Below, one piece after another: positions 9,626 to 20,890 of a DNA stretch of 64,000 nt. Positions within the stretch are counted from its first letter, which is position 1. Each line of letters starts with the position of its first letter. The stretch is from Lucinisca nassula (taxonomy: Eukaryota; Mollusca; Bivalvia; Lucinida; Lucinidae), in the NCBI GenBank assembly GCA_963580285.1, contig OY757010.1:148910675-148974674 (forward strand), in the 5' to 3' direction. Made by a program: the position numbers and the translations under genes. Below the pieces are notes generated by a model, which was not told the origin of the DNA, made no database searches, and saw only the letters and a list, made by a program, of their open reading frames with translations.

Positions 9626-10428
9626 AAAGAATAGGCATTTATCTAGTGCAGAGTGAAGACTGATCAGACTGCATTGGGTATATAGGCTCTTCTGAGTGTG
9701 CACTGGGTCGGAGGCTATAAAACTTCTTTCATGCTCAACTCAGCTGAGTATGGAATTTATAATGCCCATAAAGATTAGAATACCAACTACATGTATTGCG
9801 ATGATTTTCATATTCAGATCAACAGAGAAGTTCATTTGTCCTGCTCATAAATTTTAAAATGCCAACAAATTGTTGGCATTTTAAAATTAATGGGTAGAAC
9901 AAATTTCAGGCAAGTTGAGCATAGCTTTATTCTTCTGATATTTCTCTTATTACAACATGAAAACATGAGTTTGTAGATGTGCCTCTAGTGAGTACCCACA
10001 TGTTTACATGTAGGAATAAGAAAAATAATATCTTATGTGAGGCTATTGTTGACATGAAAAAGTTTTATAAGCTCGGCTTCTGGGCCCACATGTCAGAAAG
10101 ACTCATTGTCTATATGTGCAAAAAAAAAATCAAAGCACTGACTGCAATGGTCAATTATCTCTGAGTGTAGACAGAAAAAACTGTCCTGAACCTGTACTTA
10201 GACCCTTAAATTCCTGACTGTTAAGCAAATAATAGACCCTGATCAGATGCTGCATGCTGCACCATCTGATCTGGGTCTGTACTGTTTGCCAGTATTATGT
10301 AGGGAACAGATTATCCTGAACATTCATATGGTCTGACTGGAGGCTTTGCTGTTCAATCAACCTACAGGATCAATGCATGCCGGTGCTCCTTTGTGGCTTG
10401 CCTGCTGGAAAGTTGAGACGAGCTGTTT
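9626..10428. other. Spacer with short hairpin repeats
   Basis: No gene seen. It holds a perfect inverted repeat near 9855-9890 (AATTTTAAAATGCCAACAAA with its complement) and palindromic dispersed motifs: GAAGACTGATCAGACTGC near 9655 and GATCAGATGCTGCATGCTGC near 10232. Copies of both motif types recur through the window. Confidence 0.5.
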
Positions 10429-10960
10429 TTGTCACTTGATCAGCGCACAGGTCACGCTCATTTTGAAGTTTTACATCAACATGAAACAACAGACCCTAAT
10501 GTAAACACCCAACAGTGGAAAGCCAAAAGGACAGTTACTTTCCCCACAAAATGGCCAATAGGCTATCCAAAATTAAATAACATAAGCGACACAAACACCC
10601 AAAGACAAACCATAATAAAAATAAACCGAGACAGAAGAACCGCCTTGGAACGGTCAGCGGAAAGTGGTGCTTAAATCGATTTTACATGGCCGCAATCCTC
10701 GCCCTTACTTCCGTCGCAATTTAGACAGATAATTTGTTCAGTCCGCATGAAGTGCAACATCTCCGTGAACACAAATAATCAAACAACCACAGAGGTGAGA
10801 CAACGGTGAGGACTCGACATCAAGAAACCACTGAAATCCTGGAGCAAAAGAAAACCAACAGTTAGACTCCGATGGGCCTGACCAGAGACAGAACATCAGG
10901 CACCAACCAACATTACCTTGAATTAGATCTCTCTAATTCTCAATAAGCCTTTACGTTGGA
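10429..10960 (+). repeat. R4 dispersed repeat
   Basis: Shares with other R4 copies the blocks AAAGCCAAAAGGACAGTTAC, ACAAAATGGCCAATAGGC, GAAGAACCGCCTTGGAACG, CCTCGCCCTTACTTCCG, GTGCAACATCTCCGTGAAC and CAAGAAACCACTGAAATCC. The 81-codon frame here is not conserved in the other copies. There is no tRNA-like head or transposase, so the class is unknown. Confidence 0.65.
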
Positions 10961-11104
10961 ACAGTCATAGAATCTGAGGCCTGACCCACAGGCGTGCAAT
11001 TAAAAAGGGAAGCAAAGTTGTCAATCGTGATTGGGTTAACTACCATGGAGTTTTTAAAACAGTTCATATTTCATTAACTACTGCCCAGAATCATTTCATA
11101 TTTT

Positions 11105-12910
11105 GAATATAACCATAACAGTCAGCTGCTATTCTGTAACACCAAACCCCATGGTCAAAATTTTTTGCATGAGTGGGAAGACCTTTTCACAAGGAAGTTT
11201 ACATGCCAATTATGAAGGCTCCATGTTAAATGGTTCAAAAGTTATGACACAAAAGGTCAAAGGTCAAGGTCAAACGTCAAAAATTTTGTATGTGTGGGAA
11301 GCCCTTGTCACAAGGAGCCTACATGCCAAATATGAAGGCTCTATCTCAAAAGTTATGGTGAAGTAGGTCAGTCGCAGTTAAAATTGTGTGTATGGGTGGG
11401 AGGCCCTTGTCAGAACGAGCATACATGCCAAATATGAAGGCTCTATCCCAAATAGTTATGATTAAGTAGGTCAAAGGTCAAGGTCACAGGTCAAAATTTT
11501 TGTATGGGTGGGAAGTCCTTGTCACACAGAACAAACATTCCAAATATGAAGGCACTATCTCAAATGGTTCAAAAGTGATGATAAAGAAGGTCACATGTCA
11601 AGGTTACAGGTCATTTTTGTATGAGTGGAAGCCCTTGTCACTAGCAAAGTACATGCCAAATATGAAGGCTCTATCTTAAAAGGATCAACAGTTATGGCAA
11701 AATAACCTAATGATCTACTTTTTTATTTTTAAACTTGATCAAGATATTGTCAAGATGATCGTTCTGAGCAAGTTTGATGATAATCCAACTAAAATTGTGG
11801 CCATTCTAGTCTGTTCAGAACGTTTTTCTATGATTTGACCACTGACCTTCTTTTTGACCCTACATGACCCATATACAAACTTAACCGAGATATTGTCAAG
11901 AAGATCATTCTGAGCAAGTTTGATGATGATCGGACCAAAACTGTAGCCTCTAGTTTGTTCACAAGGTTTATTAATGATTCGACCTACTGACCTACTTTTT
12001 GCCGAACTTGACTTAGATATTGTCAAGAATAGCTTTCTGAGCAAGTTTGGTGAAAATCAGATTAAATCTGTGGCCTCTAGTGTGTTGACAAAGTTATTCT
12101 TCAATTTGACCTACTGACCTACTTTTTGACCCAACATGATCCATATTCAAACTTGACTGAGATTTTGTCCAGATGATCATTCAGATTAATGATGATTGGA
12201 CCAAAACTGTGGCCTCTAGTGTGTTCACAAGGTTTTTCAATGATTTGACCTACTGACCTACATTTTGACCCAACATGACCCATTTTCGAAATTTACTTAG
12301 ATATTGTCAAGATGGTCATTCTTAGCAGGTTTGATGATGATCAGACTAAAACTGTGGCCTCTAGTGTGTTCACAAGGTTTTTCTATAATTTGACCTACTG
12401 ACCTACTTTTTGACCCAACAGGACCCATATTCAAACGTGACAGAGATATTGTCAAGATGATTATTTTGAGATAAATTGATGATGATTGGTCCAAAACGGT
12501 GGCCTCTAGTGTGCTCACAAGGTTTCTCTATGATTTGACCTACTAACCTACTTTTTGCCCCGACATGACCCATATTCAAACTTGACCGAGATATTGTCAA
12601 GATGATAATTCTGAGCAAGTTTAATGATGATCAGACCAAAACTGTGGCCTCTAGTATGTTCACAAGGTTTTTCTATGATTTGACCTACTGACCTACTTTT
12701 TGACCCCACATGACCCACATTCGAACTTGACCGAGATATTGCCATGTGATCATTCTGACCAAGTTTTATGATGATTGGCCCAAAACTGTGACCTCTGGTG
12801 TGTTCACAAGAAAAGTTTACGCACGGACGACGCACGACGGACGATGCACGACGACCCCGGACATCTAACAGTCACAAAAGCTCACCATGACCTTCGGTCA
12901 GGTGAGCTAA
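11105..12910 (+). mobile_element. Tandem-array element TAE-D with two different arrays
   Basis: The first half (about 11120-11700) is ~5 units of ~110-120 bp containing ATGCCAAATATGAAGGCTC and AAAGGTCAAGGTCA. The second half (about 11715-12800) is ~8 units of ~140-147 bp containing TGACCTACTGACCTACTTTT, GAGATATTGTCAAGATGATC and ACTGTGGCCTCTAGTGTG. It ends with an ACGACGGACGATGCACGACG stretch, the hairpin TGACC-TTC-GGTCA, GGTGAG and CTAA at 12907-12910, followed by T. The expected ACAAGAGGCCC start is absent, so the 5' end is truncated or diverged. The minus-strand frames of 70-100 codons repeat with the units and are not genes. Confidence 0.7.
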
Positions 12911-14555
12911 TAAATGCACACTAATTTCACTAACATGAAGTTCCCGGTCACAAATCTTTTTAAATACAGTACTTGTACAAAGCTTACTCAAGGGGAGCAA
13001 TTTCCAAATAAGAAAATCTGCAGTTTATTTCATGACTTTTAGTAATTATTCGTTATTGATTGGTAAATAATAACTATTTTCCACTTTCAAAATAAAAATT
13101 TCTAAGTTTACATAAAATATAAAAAACAAAAGACATATGGGAGAGTGATATAAAAGGAACAAACAGTGACAAAAAATGGGAAAATAAACCCACAATTTCA
13201 ATTTAAAGCTAAGCTAAATATAAGTGAAACAGAACTGACAAGATACAAAACTACTGAGTATCTGTACTTCTGAGTGCAGCTGCACCTCTCGGTAACTGTA
13301 AATAAATTACGTCAGCTTATGTAATCTTTACTGGCAGTCAGCTGAGACAGAAATGATTATCGGCTTTAAAAGTTGATGTTTACCGTTATGTGTCCGATAT
13401 TTGTTAATTACCTTCAGCAGTGAAAGTTTTAAGTCTGTTACTGCTTACCGCGAATGGTATCTCAGGAAAAAATCGGGGACAGGAAAATTGCAAATGCGGG
13501 AGATTCTGTCTCCCGGACGGGAGAGCGGGAGGTATGCTTCAAATGCGGGAGCCTCCCGCATGATCCGGGAGATATCACAGGTATGAACGGTTAAGGTCGT
13601 ATGGTGTCAGGTATTAGGTTACACTCGTTTTGAAGGTTGTACATCAAGGTTTTTAGCTCCCCAGAACAGAAGGTTCCTGGGCTTTTAGGACAGACAGTGG
13701 TCCGGCATCATCGTTGTCATCATCAGCATTTCTCTTCAGACACTGCCAGGCCGCCAGGCAAGTTGAAACCAAATTACATGTAGACTATCCATGGGTTGGG
13801 GGAAAGAAAGATGAGATCTTGGTCACATGACAAGATGGCCGTAGTGCCCATATATGGTAATAACCTTTAAAAATCTTTCTTTCAAGAACCAATAGGCCAA
13901 TGACCTTCAGACTTGATATACAACATAAGGGACTGGCCCTACCAAGTTTGTTCAAAAGATAACCTTTGGTTGGCCTTGACTTATTTTACGTCAAGGTCAA
14001 ATTTGGTCACTTTGACATTCATATGGAAAAAAGGCAAAACTGTGGATTAAAATTTATAGCCTGTGGCAACAGAATTGATTTTTGCAATCAGCTGAATTAA
14101 GTTTATCAATTTCAAAGGTCAAGGTCATTCAATTACTGACCTTTGTCCTGGATGGTTTCGATTCAGTCTTTGATTTTTTAACCTACTAAAACAGTGATGT
14201 TTATTAAAATGAAATTACATGTGGAGCCTCTATTGGATGTGGCAATGAATTTTTATTCATTGGATTGGAGTCACATTAAGTCGGCCACTCACAGATCTAG
14301 GTCCAAGATCACTGATATCAAAATAAACTTAAAAAAAATAAAGCTAGGCAAATTTAAGTTATGTCAGTCACTTTTTCTGGCAGTGAAGGTTTTGATCCAT
14401 TTTTAGCCATGCCTCACACGCACCTTGTAAGTAGTTGCTGTTGGACGACGCTCCAGTGAGGGCCCTGTACTTATTCTGAGATGAAGAAGAATCCAGTAGA
14501 TCAAATAAATGCAGCCATGCAATGAAAAGCTTAAGGCTTCTAAAACCTCATTTTA
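12911..14555. other. Unassigned region with repeat fragments
   Basis: 13480-13580 is a GC-rich block with inverted GCGGGAG and CTCCCGC motifs. 13830-14170 resembles single units of AGGTCA-type arrays (TCAAGGTCAAATTTGGTCAC). No gene is recognised. Confidence 0.4.
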
Positions 14556-15395
14556 TTAACTCACCTGAGCATGAAGTTCTCAATATGAGCTATTGTGATC
14601 AGTGAATGTCTGTAGTACGTTATGCTTCATCTGTCAAGTTTCGTCAACAGTTTGCTTTAAATGTGAACTCCTCCTAAATCCTTGGGCCAATTTGATTCAA
14701 ACTTCACAGGAATGTTGCCTTGAAAGCTCCCTGCCAAAATAGCTAAAATCGTTCCGTTCCAAAGAACAAGATGGCCACCAAAGACAACTCCTCCTGCACC
14801 CTTGGGCCAGTTTATTCAAACTTCATTGGAATGTTGCTTAGGTGACCCTCTTCAAAATAGCTAAAATGGTTTCTCTCCGATGAGTAAAAATGGCCTCCAG
14901 AGCTAAAAATAGAAAAAATGCCGTAAATTTGCTTCAAACGCAAACTCCTAAACCCTTGAGCATATTTGACTCAAACTTCAAAGGAATGTTACCTAGAAGA
15001 CTCCCTACCAAAATAGCTAAAATCGTTCCGCTGTTGTGAAAAAGATGGCCAACAGAGCTAAAAATAGAAAAAAAATCTTTAAATGGCAACTCATAGGAAT
15101 GTTGCTTAGGTGCCCTCTTCCAAAATAGCTAAAACGGTCTTGCTCTGATGAGCAAAATTGCTGCCAGAGCTAAAAATAAAAAAAAACGTAAATTTGCTTC
15201 AAATGCGAACCCCTCCTAAATGCTTGAGCCGATTTGATTCAAATTTCAAAAGAGTTTTGCTTACATGGCTCCCTACCAAAATAGCTAAAGTCGTTCTCTG
15301 ATGAACAAGATGGCTGCTAGACTTAAAAATAGAAAAACGTAAATTGGCTTCAATCGCTAATTCCTAAGCCTTTGGACCGATTAGATTCAATTTTG

Positions 15396-16378
15396 ACACG
15401 GCCCCCATCCATCGGGGCTTGAAGAAATAGATGGGCTGCATGATGCTTCCACGCAGAGCTGAAATCGACCCACACATGTTTACTGGTAAACTGCTTAGAG
15501 GATCTAAGCCTGCCCAGGCAAAGCGGTGAGAGTTGGACCTTCCATGCTTATAAATTAATAATTTCCCGCGGTACAACGTATAGCGGGAAATTTTTGTCTT
15601 AACAGAACCGGTTTAACAAGACGGGTTGGTTTGTGAGTGGGGTTTACAAGCACGTGCAGTAGTTTATAAAAGCTGTAGAAGGGTGTTGGCAAGGCAGTTT
15701 CTAGCGAGTTCTCATCGAATCAAGACGTTACTTTGATTTCTCAAAAAATTTCAATTTTGCAAAATAGAGTGAGTAAACACTCTTTAGGACGGTATGGCTG
15801 ATGATCGATTTCATGGCTAGACTTTGTTTATGGGCGCAATATGATGCGGCGGAATTTCCCATTTCAAAAGTGCATATATATATTAATGTTCAATAAAATG
15901 CGCCTGTATATGGGGTTTGGATAGTGAACTCGATTCAGTGTAACGTCCTTGCTGGTCTTGAGCCTGGGTAAATCCTACCTCCCCTTCCACTGGAGTAGGG
16001 TTGGGTAGCCCGCTCGCAGCATTTATGAGCAGCGCAGTATAGTGGTTAAATACACAAAAGTTGTGCAAGTTTTATATATGTTACTGATATGTTAAAACAT
16101 GGGACATGTAACTGTTAATAACTGTATCAATTGCATTTTGCGTCCATCATATATGTGCTGCTCTACGCAAAGATCTCGCTATTTGTTTTGTCTTTTCTAA
16201 GAGTTCTGTATAACTTAAGGTGGCGCTTAAGACCCATTGGTTTCATTGGGCGGCAGGGCTTGAGAAGTCATTTCATCTCAATGTCGGGTAGAAGTCCCAC
16301 AAAATTGGAAGCAACGTCTCCAAAATGACCTTTATAGTGTTGACAGGGACATTAAACCGCAAATCAAATAAAAAAATC
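15396..16378 (+). mobile_element. R1 split by a ~675 bp insertion
   Basis: The left part, 15396-15552, begins GGCCCCCATCCATCGGGGC and reaches CCATGCTTATAAA. The right part, 16228-16378, resumes at GACCCATTGGTTTCATTGGG and ends with a CAAATCAAATAAAAAAATC tail. The two parts join at the expected R1 position, so the intervening DNA is a later insertion. Confidence 0.8.
15553..16227 (+). mobile_element. LTR-like insertion of unknown class
   Basis: The insertion near its left end has a hairpin (ATTTCCCGC with GCGGGAAAT). It also has a TATA-like TTTATAAAAGC at about 15664, an AATAAA about 225 bp further on (near 15893), and no long open frame. This promoter-then-polyA layout is what a solo LTR would show. 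Against it, clear TG..CA ends are not visible. The possible short duplication at the edges (GCTTATAAA left, GCTTAAG right) is weak. Confidence 0.4.
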
Positions 16379-16685
16379 AATTTTGACGAAAAGTTAGCTA
16401 AAATCGTTCTGCTCTGATGAACATGATTGCCACCAGAGCTAAAAATAGAAAAATCTTTAAACGAAAACATTTTCTTGTACCCTTGGGCCAATTTCATTCA
16501 AACTTCATAGGAATTTTGCTTAGGCGACCCTCTACCAAAATAGTTAAAATGGTTCTGCTCCAATGAGCAAACTGTGCGCCTTAGCCATAAATTTGCTTCA
16601 AGTGTGAACTCCTCCTAAACCCTTGAGCCGATTTGATTCAAACTTTAAAGGAATGTTGCCTAGATGACGCCCTACCAAAATAGCT

Positions 16686-16757
16686 TTTTTATTTTTGTTT
16701 TGTTTGATTTGAGGTTTAACGTCCCCGTCAACACTGTATAGGTAATTTTGGAGACGT
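16686..16757 (-). mobile_element. R1, severely 5'-truncated, 13 bp target duplication
   Basis: Only the last ~60 bases of R1 (TTTGATTTGAGGTTTAACGT through GGAGACG) are present. TACCAAAATAGCT flanks it at 16673-16685 and 16758-16770. This shows R1 moves by target-primed reverse transcription starting at its AAAC-rich tail. Confidence 0.9.
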
Positions 16758-17496
16758 TACCAAAATAGCTAAAATCGTTCTGCTCTGTTTAACAAGATGG
16801 CCACCAGAGCTTAAAATAGATAAAAATCTTTAAATGACAACTCCTCCTGTATCCTTGGACCGATTTCATTCAAACTTCACAAGAATGTTTCTTAGGTGAC
16901 TCTCTACCAAAATCACTGAAATGGTTACGCTCTGATGAGCAAAATGGCTGCCAGGGGTAAAAATTAAAAAAAAAAAGATAAAGTTGCTTAAATGCGAACT
17001 TCATGTTAACCTCGAACCAATTTGATTCAAACTTCACAAGAATGTTGCTTAGGTAGCTTCCTACCAAAAAAGCTTAAGATATTCTGCTCTGATGAACAAG
17101 ATGGCTGCCAGTGCTAAAACTAGAAAAACAAAGTTTCTTCAAACGCTAACTCCTAAGCCTCTGTGCCAATTTGATTCTGAAACTTTAAAAAAATGTTGGG
17201 TACATGACTCCCTACCAAAATAGCTAACATTGTTCCGCTCTGATGAGCAAGATGGCCACCGGAGATAAAAATAAAAAAAAATCTTTAATTGAAGACTACT
17301 CCTGTACCCTTAGGCCAATTTCATTCAGACTTTATAGAAATGTTGCTTAGGTGACCCTCTGCCAAAATAGTTGAAACGGCTCCGCTCCGATGAGTGAAAT
17401 ATCTGCCAGAGCTAAAAATAGAAAAACATGGTAAATTTGCTTCAAGTGTGAACTTTTCCTAAACCCTTGAGCCAATTTGATTCAAACTTCACAGGA

Positions 17497-17640
17497 ATGC
17501 TCAATGAGGTGGCTCTAAAGAGCACAAACAACTTTTGTTTGCAGAATAAATAAAAAATATTGCATGTTTTCATCATAAAAGTGACCATTTTGGAGCTATG
17601 AAAGGATCCACTATTTCACATGGATGTATTATCGTTATGG
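17497..17640 (+). mobile_element. PM2, right half only
   Basis: Begins in the palindrome arm (CTCAATGAGGTGGCTCTAAA) and ends ATGGATGTATTATCGTTATG. The left half is missing. Such half copies may come from breakage at the palindrome. Confidence 0.65.
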
Positions 17641-17656
17641 CATGAAGTAGCTTTGT

Positions 17657-17948
17657 CATCACGAAAACACGCATATATAATTTTGACCCCTTGAACCCCA
17701 CTTTTTATATAGTAAAACTGGGGTTTACGGGGGTAAACCTTATTTTTCTTATTTCTTTTCTAAATTATAGATTTTGGGTACTCGTAAGAACCGCCTCGAT
17801 GAGGCGGCTCTAATGAGTACCCTCAATCTATATTTTGAGCAGATATGAGAAAAATATCATAATTTTTCATCTTATGTTTTTTTTTTTTTTTGTTTTTTTT
17901 TTGGCGGTAAAGTTTTCAGTGTATTTGTATAGGCGTGTTTTCGTAATG
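17657..17948 (+). mobile_element. PM1 palindromic MITE
   Basis: Terminal inverted repeats CATCACGAAAACACGC and GCGTGTTTTCGTAATG. Inside are AACTGGGGTTTACGGGGG and a central palindrome around GCCTCGATGAGGC, then an interrupted poly-T tract and GGCGGTAAAGTTTTCAGTG. It lies 16 bp after the PM2 half. Confidence 0.85.
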
Positions 17949-18447
17949 GTGGTCATCTATACAGTGCACAGTGAAGACTTTGATGAGACTGTGTGGATGC
18001 ACAGGCTGATCTGAGTTTGCTAGGGGTCGCACATTCTCAGAGAACCATTTCCGTGTCTTGTTGCCCACTTAGACAGAATGATGAGTCAATTACTGAGGCT
18101 TCTACTGGAACATTGAAGCCTTAAACAATGTCCACCACCCGAATAAATTCACTGTCACTATTAGACAGACCCATAATCTTGTAGATGTGTTTATATAAGA
18201 AACCCACAGGTGCTCATAAGTATCTTCACTTCATGCCATAACATCGCCGCCATCAAAACATTGACTTGTTCAGAAATATCGGTCTGCTTCACGGGAAACC
18301 AACTGCCAGGATGAGACTTTAACAAGACAGTCAATATGACATTAACCAGTGAAAACGAACCCCGCGATCGGGGCAGTGGAATCCTTTTTACCTGCATGTT
18401 TAATACCTTGTACCCAGATTGGTGAACAAAAAAGCCATTTTGGGTAT
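17949..18447. other. Spacer, unassigned
   Basis: Contains a hairpin-type dispersed motif near 17965-18025 (GTGAAGACTTTGATGAGAC, GATGCACAGGCTGATCTGAG). A 96-codon minus frame at 18191-18481 runs into the PM2 and has no recognisable domain. Confidence 0.4.
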
Positions 18448-18537
18448 CATTATGATAACACATCCGTGCAACATAGTGCATTTTTCACATCTACAAAATG
18501 GCTACTTTTCTGATGAAAATCGGTGATATTTTTCTTA

Positions 18538-19829
18538 CGAGGGTAAGCTGAAAAGTTCTGAGCCTGACAAAGATCCAATGGTTTGTCCATGCTGAAAGTG
18601 CCTTATTTTTCAACATAGTCTCCCTTCCTGTCCACACACTTCCTCCAGCGATGCTGGAGTCCTTGGATCCCAGTGGTATAGAAGGTCTCATCTTGGTCCC
18701 TGAAAAATTCCTCCACAACAGCTATCACCTCCTCGTCTGAGCGATAATGCTGCCCAGCCAAGCGCTTTTTCATGTTTGGAAACAGGAAATAATCTGATGG
18801 AGCTAGATATGGTGAATACGGAGGGTGATCGACAAGTGTGAAGCCACAGTCATGCACAGCAGCGATTGTGACAACCGATTTATGAGCAGGCGCATTGTCC
18901 TGATGGAACAAGACCCCTTTTGTCAATTTTCCGGGTCGTTTAGCCTTAATTACTTTTCGCAATTGTTTAAGCAGATCTGCATAATACTCCCCATTAATTG
19001 TTCTGCGCTCTTGAAGGTAATCTATGAATATTATACCCTTGGCATCCCAGAACACTGATGCCATCACCTTCCCTGCAGAGGAGAAGACCTTTGCCTTCTT
19101 TGGAGGGGGTGAGCCAGGGTGCTTCCATTGCATAGATTGTCTTTTGGTCTCTGACTCAAAGTGATGAACCCAACACTCATCCTGAGTGACAAAACGGTCA
19201 AGAAAACCATCTTGGTCTGCTTCAAAAATAGCCAAGTTGGCTTGTGACAGGTTCAGTCTGGTCAACTTTTAGTCAGGCGTCAAAAGCCGTGGCACCCATC
19301 TGGCGGAAACCTTCGACATTCCTAATTCACTGTGTAGAATGTTCTCTACTCGTTCACAGGAGATGACAACAGAGTTAGCTAACTGATTCACAGTAAAACG
19401 CCTGTCATCCATCACGGCCCTGTGCACTTGGCTGATGGTTTCCTCAGTTGCCGTTGTGGGTCGTCCACACCGGTCACCATCTTCAAGGCTGTCCTTGCCC
19501 ATCTTAAAATTTGCTGCCCACCTTTTCACGGTTGCATACGAAGGAGCATCATCCCCTAATGTAGCAACCATATCGGCATGAATGTCCTTAGGAGCTAACC
19601 CCTTTTTATGGAGGTACTTGATGACACCACGATGTCAGACTTTGTCCATTTTCTCAAAAACGTGCTAGTATCAATTTTTAAAGTCTAGAATTTCTACGTT
19701 ATTGCAGGTAAACTTGAACTCATTTGAGTCAAATCAAGTAATAAAGGTTTGGATTTAATGAATACAAAATTTCATGGCTGTTCAATGCCTGCTTCTTTGT
19801 CAGGCTCAGAACTTTTCAGCCTACCCTCG
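18538..19829 (-). mobile_element. Mariner transposon, 1292 bp, full length
   Basis: Terminal inverted repeats of about 34 bp begin CGAGGGTAAGCTGAAAAGTT on the left and CGAGGGTAGGCTGAAAAGTT on the right (read inverted), with one mismatch seen. TA target duplications lie at 18536-18537 and 19830-19831. Length and structure fit the mariner (DD34D) family. The transposase on the minus strand has two stops, so this copy should not make a full protein. Confidence 0.95.
18603..19649 (-). pseudogene. Mariner DD34D transposase with two nonsense codons
   Basis: The frame runs from ATG (19649-19647) to the stop at 18603-18605, 349 codons, the usual mariner length, without frameshift. Stops interrupt it at 19637-19635 (TGA, fifth codon) and 19271-19269 (TAA, where a Gln codon of the TPDQK motif is expected). 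An N-terminal helix-turn-helix region (PSYATVKRWAANFKMGKDSL, GRPTTATEETI) is followed by RWVPRLLTPD. The catalytic triad is intact: VTQDECWVHH, HQDNAPAH and PSDYFLFP, with 34 residues between the second and third Asp. The usual YSPDLAP reads YSPYLAP. Two stops but otherwise good conservation suggest recent inactivation. Trans-mobilisation by an active relative is possible. Confidence 0.93.
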
Positions 19830-20065
19830 TATTTATACTGCAAACATAGGTTGTGGATACTTGTTAGAACCGCCTCGATGAGGGGGTTCTAACGAATACC
19901 CACAACCTATGTCTTGGAGCAAAAATAAGAAAAAATATTGGATTCCCCTGTAAACCCCAGTTTTCCCTATATAAAGTAGGGTTTAGGGGGTCTTCATTTC
20001 ACAGACTTGTTCGCGTGATGATGTTCACAGAATTCAGTCTCCCTGCCCTACATCATAGTGTAGTT

Positions 20066-20260
20066 TATATTTTCTTGTCCTTTGGGATCATTGATTCCAT
20101 TGTGTAAATTTGAAAATATATGAGGGTCACTGATGAGGCCTAATTGGCCGAAACTAGCTAGTCTGGCCAAGAAAACCTGTACACTCCATATTTTCCAGTT
20201 CTGTGGTGTATTCCTTGCTCCCAAAGGATAACCCTTTTTAGAACATATTTGCAAACAGTT
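20066..20260 (+). mobile_element. Hammerhead-bearing dispersed element, copy 1
   Basis: It shares with 61408-61590 (inverted) the blocks TTTTCTTGTCCTTTGGGATC, GATTCCATTGTG, the ribozyme, CTCCATATTTT, GTGGTGTATTCCTTGCT and CCAAAGGATAACCCTTTT. A fragment with the last blocks is at 21575-21645. It has no coding capacity. It could be a solo terminal repeat of a Penelope-like element or a single retrozyme unit. Confidence 0.7.
20124..20168 (+). ncRNA. Type I hammerhead ribozyme
   Basis: Order of parts: stem I strand GGTCA (20125-20129), core CTGATGA (20130-20136), stem II GGCC-TAATT-GGCC, core GAAA, a self-complementary stem III ACTAGCTAGT without a real loop, cleavage triplet GTC (20161-20163), then the stem I partner TGGCC. 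All conserved core bases are present. Stem I has one G-U pair. Short stem III is typical of animal type I hammerheads, which often need dimers to work well. Predicted cut after 20163. Confidence 0.85.
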
Positions 20261-20504
20261 AGTTATTCAATCAAATTGCTTAAAACACTAAATTTTAAAA
20301 AACACTAAGATCTAACTTTCTACCGTTCAGAATTTCTTAGAATGATTTTTTTTTTAAAGTTATTGATCGCGCAAGTTGATTGATTACTCGTCTTTCAAAA
20401 ACGTCCATGTCCCTGATCGGGGTTTACATGATTGGGGCCTTCGAAAACATTCTGACCCCGTTTCGAATCTCTGTCAATGTAAAGTTCCTTGATACGCGTC
20501 TTTG

Positions 20505-20700
20505 TTTGTTTGTTTGCTTGATTTGAGGTTTAACGTCCCCGTCAACACTGTAAAGGTCATTTTGGAGACGTTGCTTCCAATTTTGTTGGACTTTTACCCG
20601 ACATTGAGATGAAATGACTTCTCGAGCCCTGTCGCCTAATGAAACCAATAGGGTTTATTAGCATGGACGGTCCGCCTCGCACCGCGGTTCCTGGACAGGC
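20505..20700 (-). mobile_element. R1, 5'-truncated, 13 bp target duplication
   Basis: Tail side (TTTGCTTGATTTGAGG) on the left, truncated after CCTGGACAGGC. ACGCGTCTTTGTT flanks it at 20494-20506 and 20701-20713. Confidence 0.88.
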
Positions 20701-20890
20701 ACGCGTCTTTGTTGTTCCCCGATAGAGACATCGTAATATTTCATGATTTCAAGATTTCATTAACGACTAAAGTTCTCTAACTGGAGCACGAGTCAAAACA
20801 CTCAACAAATATAAAAACATCTCAGGAAAATTGCAAACTATGATACTGAAGATAATCTCAACCATCCCTCAGATGCCTATGAAGAATATA

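Larger units (their letters stand above)
14556..17496 (-). mobile_element. Tandem-array element TAE-E (interrupted)
   Basis: It starts on the + strand with TTAACTCACCTGAGCATGAA, the inverted counterpart of the GGTGAG-CTAA end. The array alternates spacings of ~118 and ~157 bases and contains CCGATTTGATTCAAACTTCA, CCAAAATAGCTAAAATCG and AACAAGATGGCCACCAGAGC. It is broken by a split R1 with an LTR-like insert (15396-16378) and by a short R1 fragment (16686-16757). The right end runs into half of a PM2 at 17497 without a recognisable terminus. Confidence 0.65.
18448..20020 (-). mobile_element. PM2 palindromic MITE split by a mariner
   Basis: Left part 18448-18537 (CATTATGATAACACATCCGT onward) and right part 19830-20020 (palindrome around GCCTCGATGAGG, then CAGACTTGTTCGCGTGATG). 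The interruption is an exact mariner insertion at a TA, so removing 18538-19829 plus one TA would restore a complete PM2. Confidence 0.9.

Noticed and set aside
11739..12835. Series of similar 70-100 codon minus-strand frames
   Set aside because: They recur with the ~145 bp tandem units of TAE-D and carry no start, domain or codon signal beyond the repeat.
14556..17496. Repeated ATGGCC..AGAGC units as coding exons
   Set aside because: No unit keeps an open frame and indels between units are not multiples of three.
18191..18481. 96-codon minus-strand frame
   Set aside because: Starts inside the split PM2 and shows no recognisable motif.
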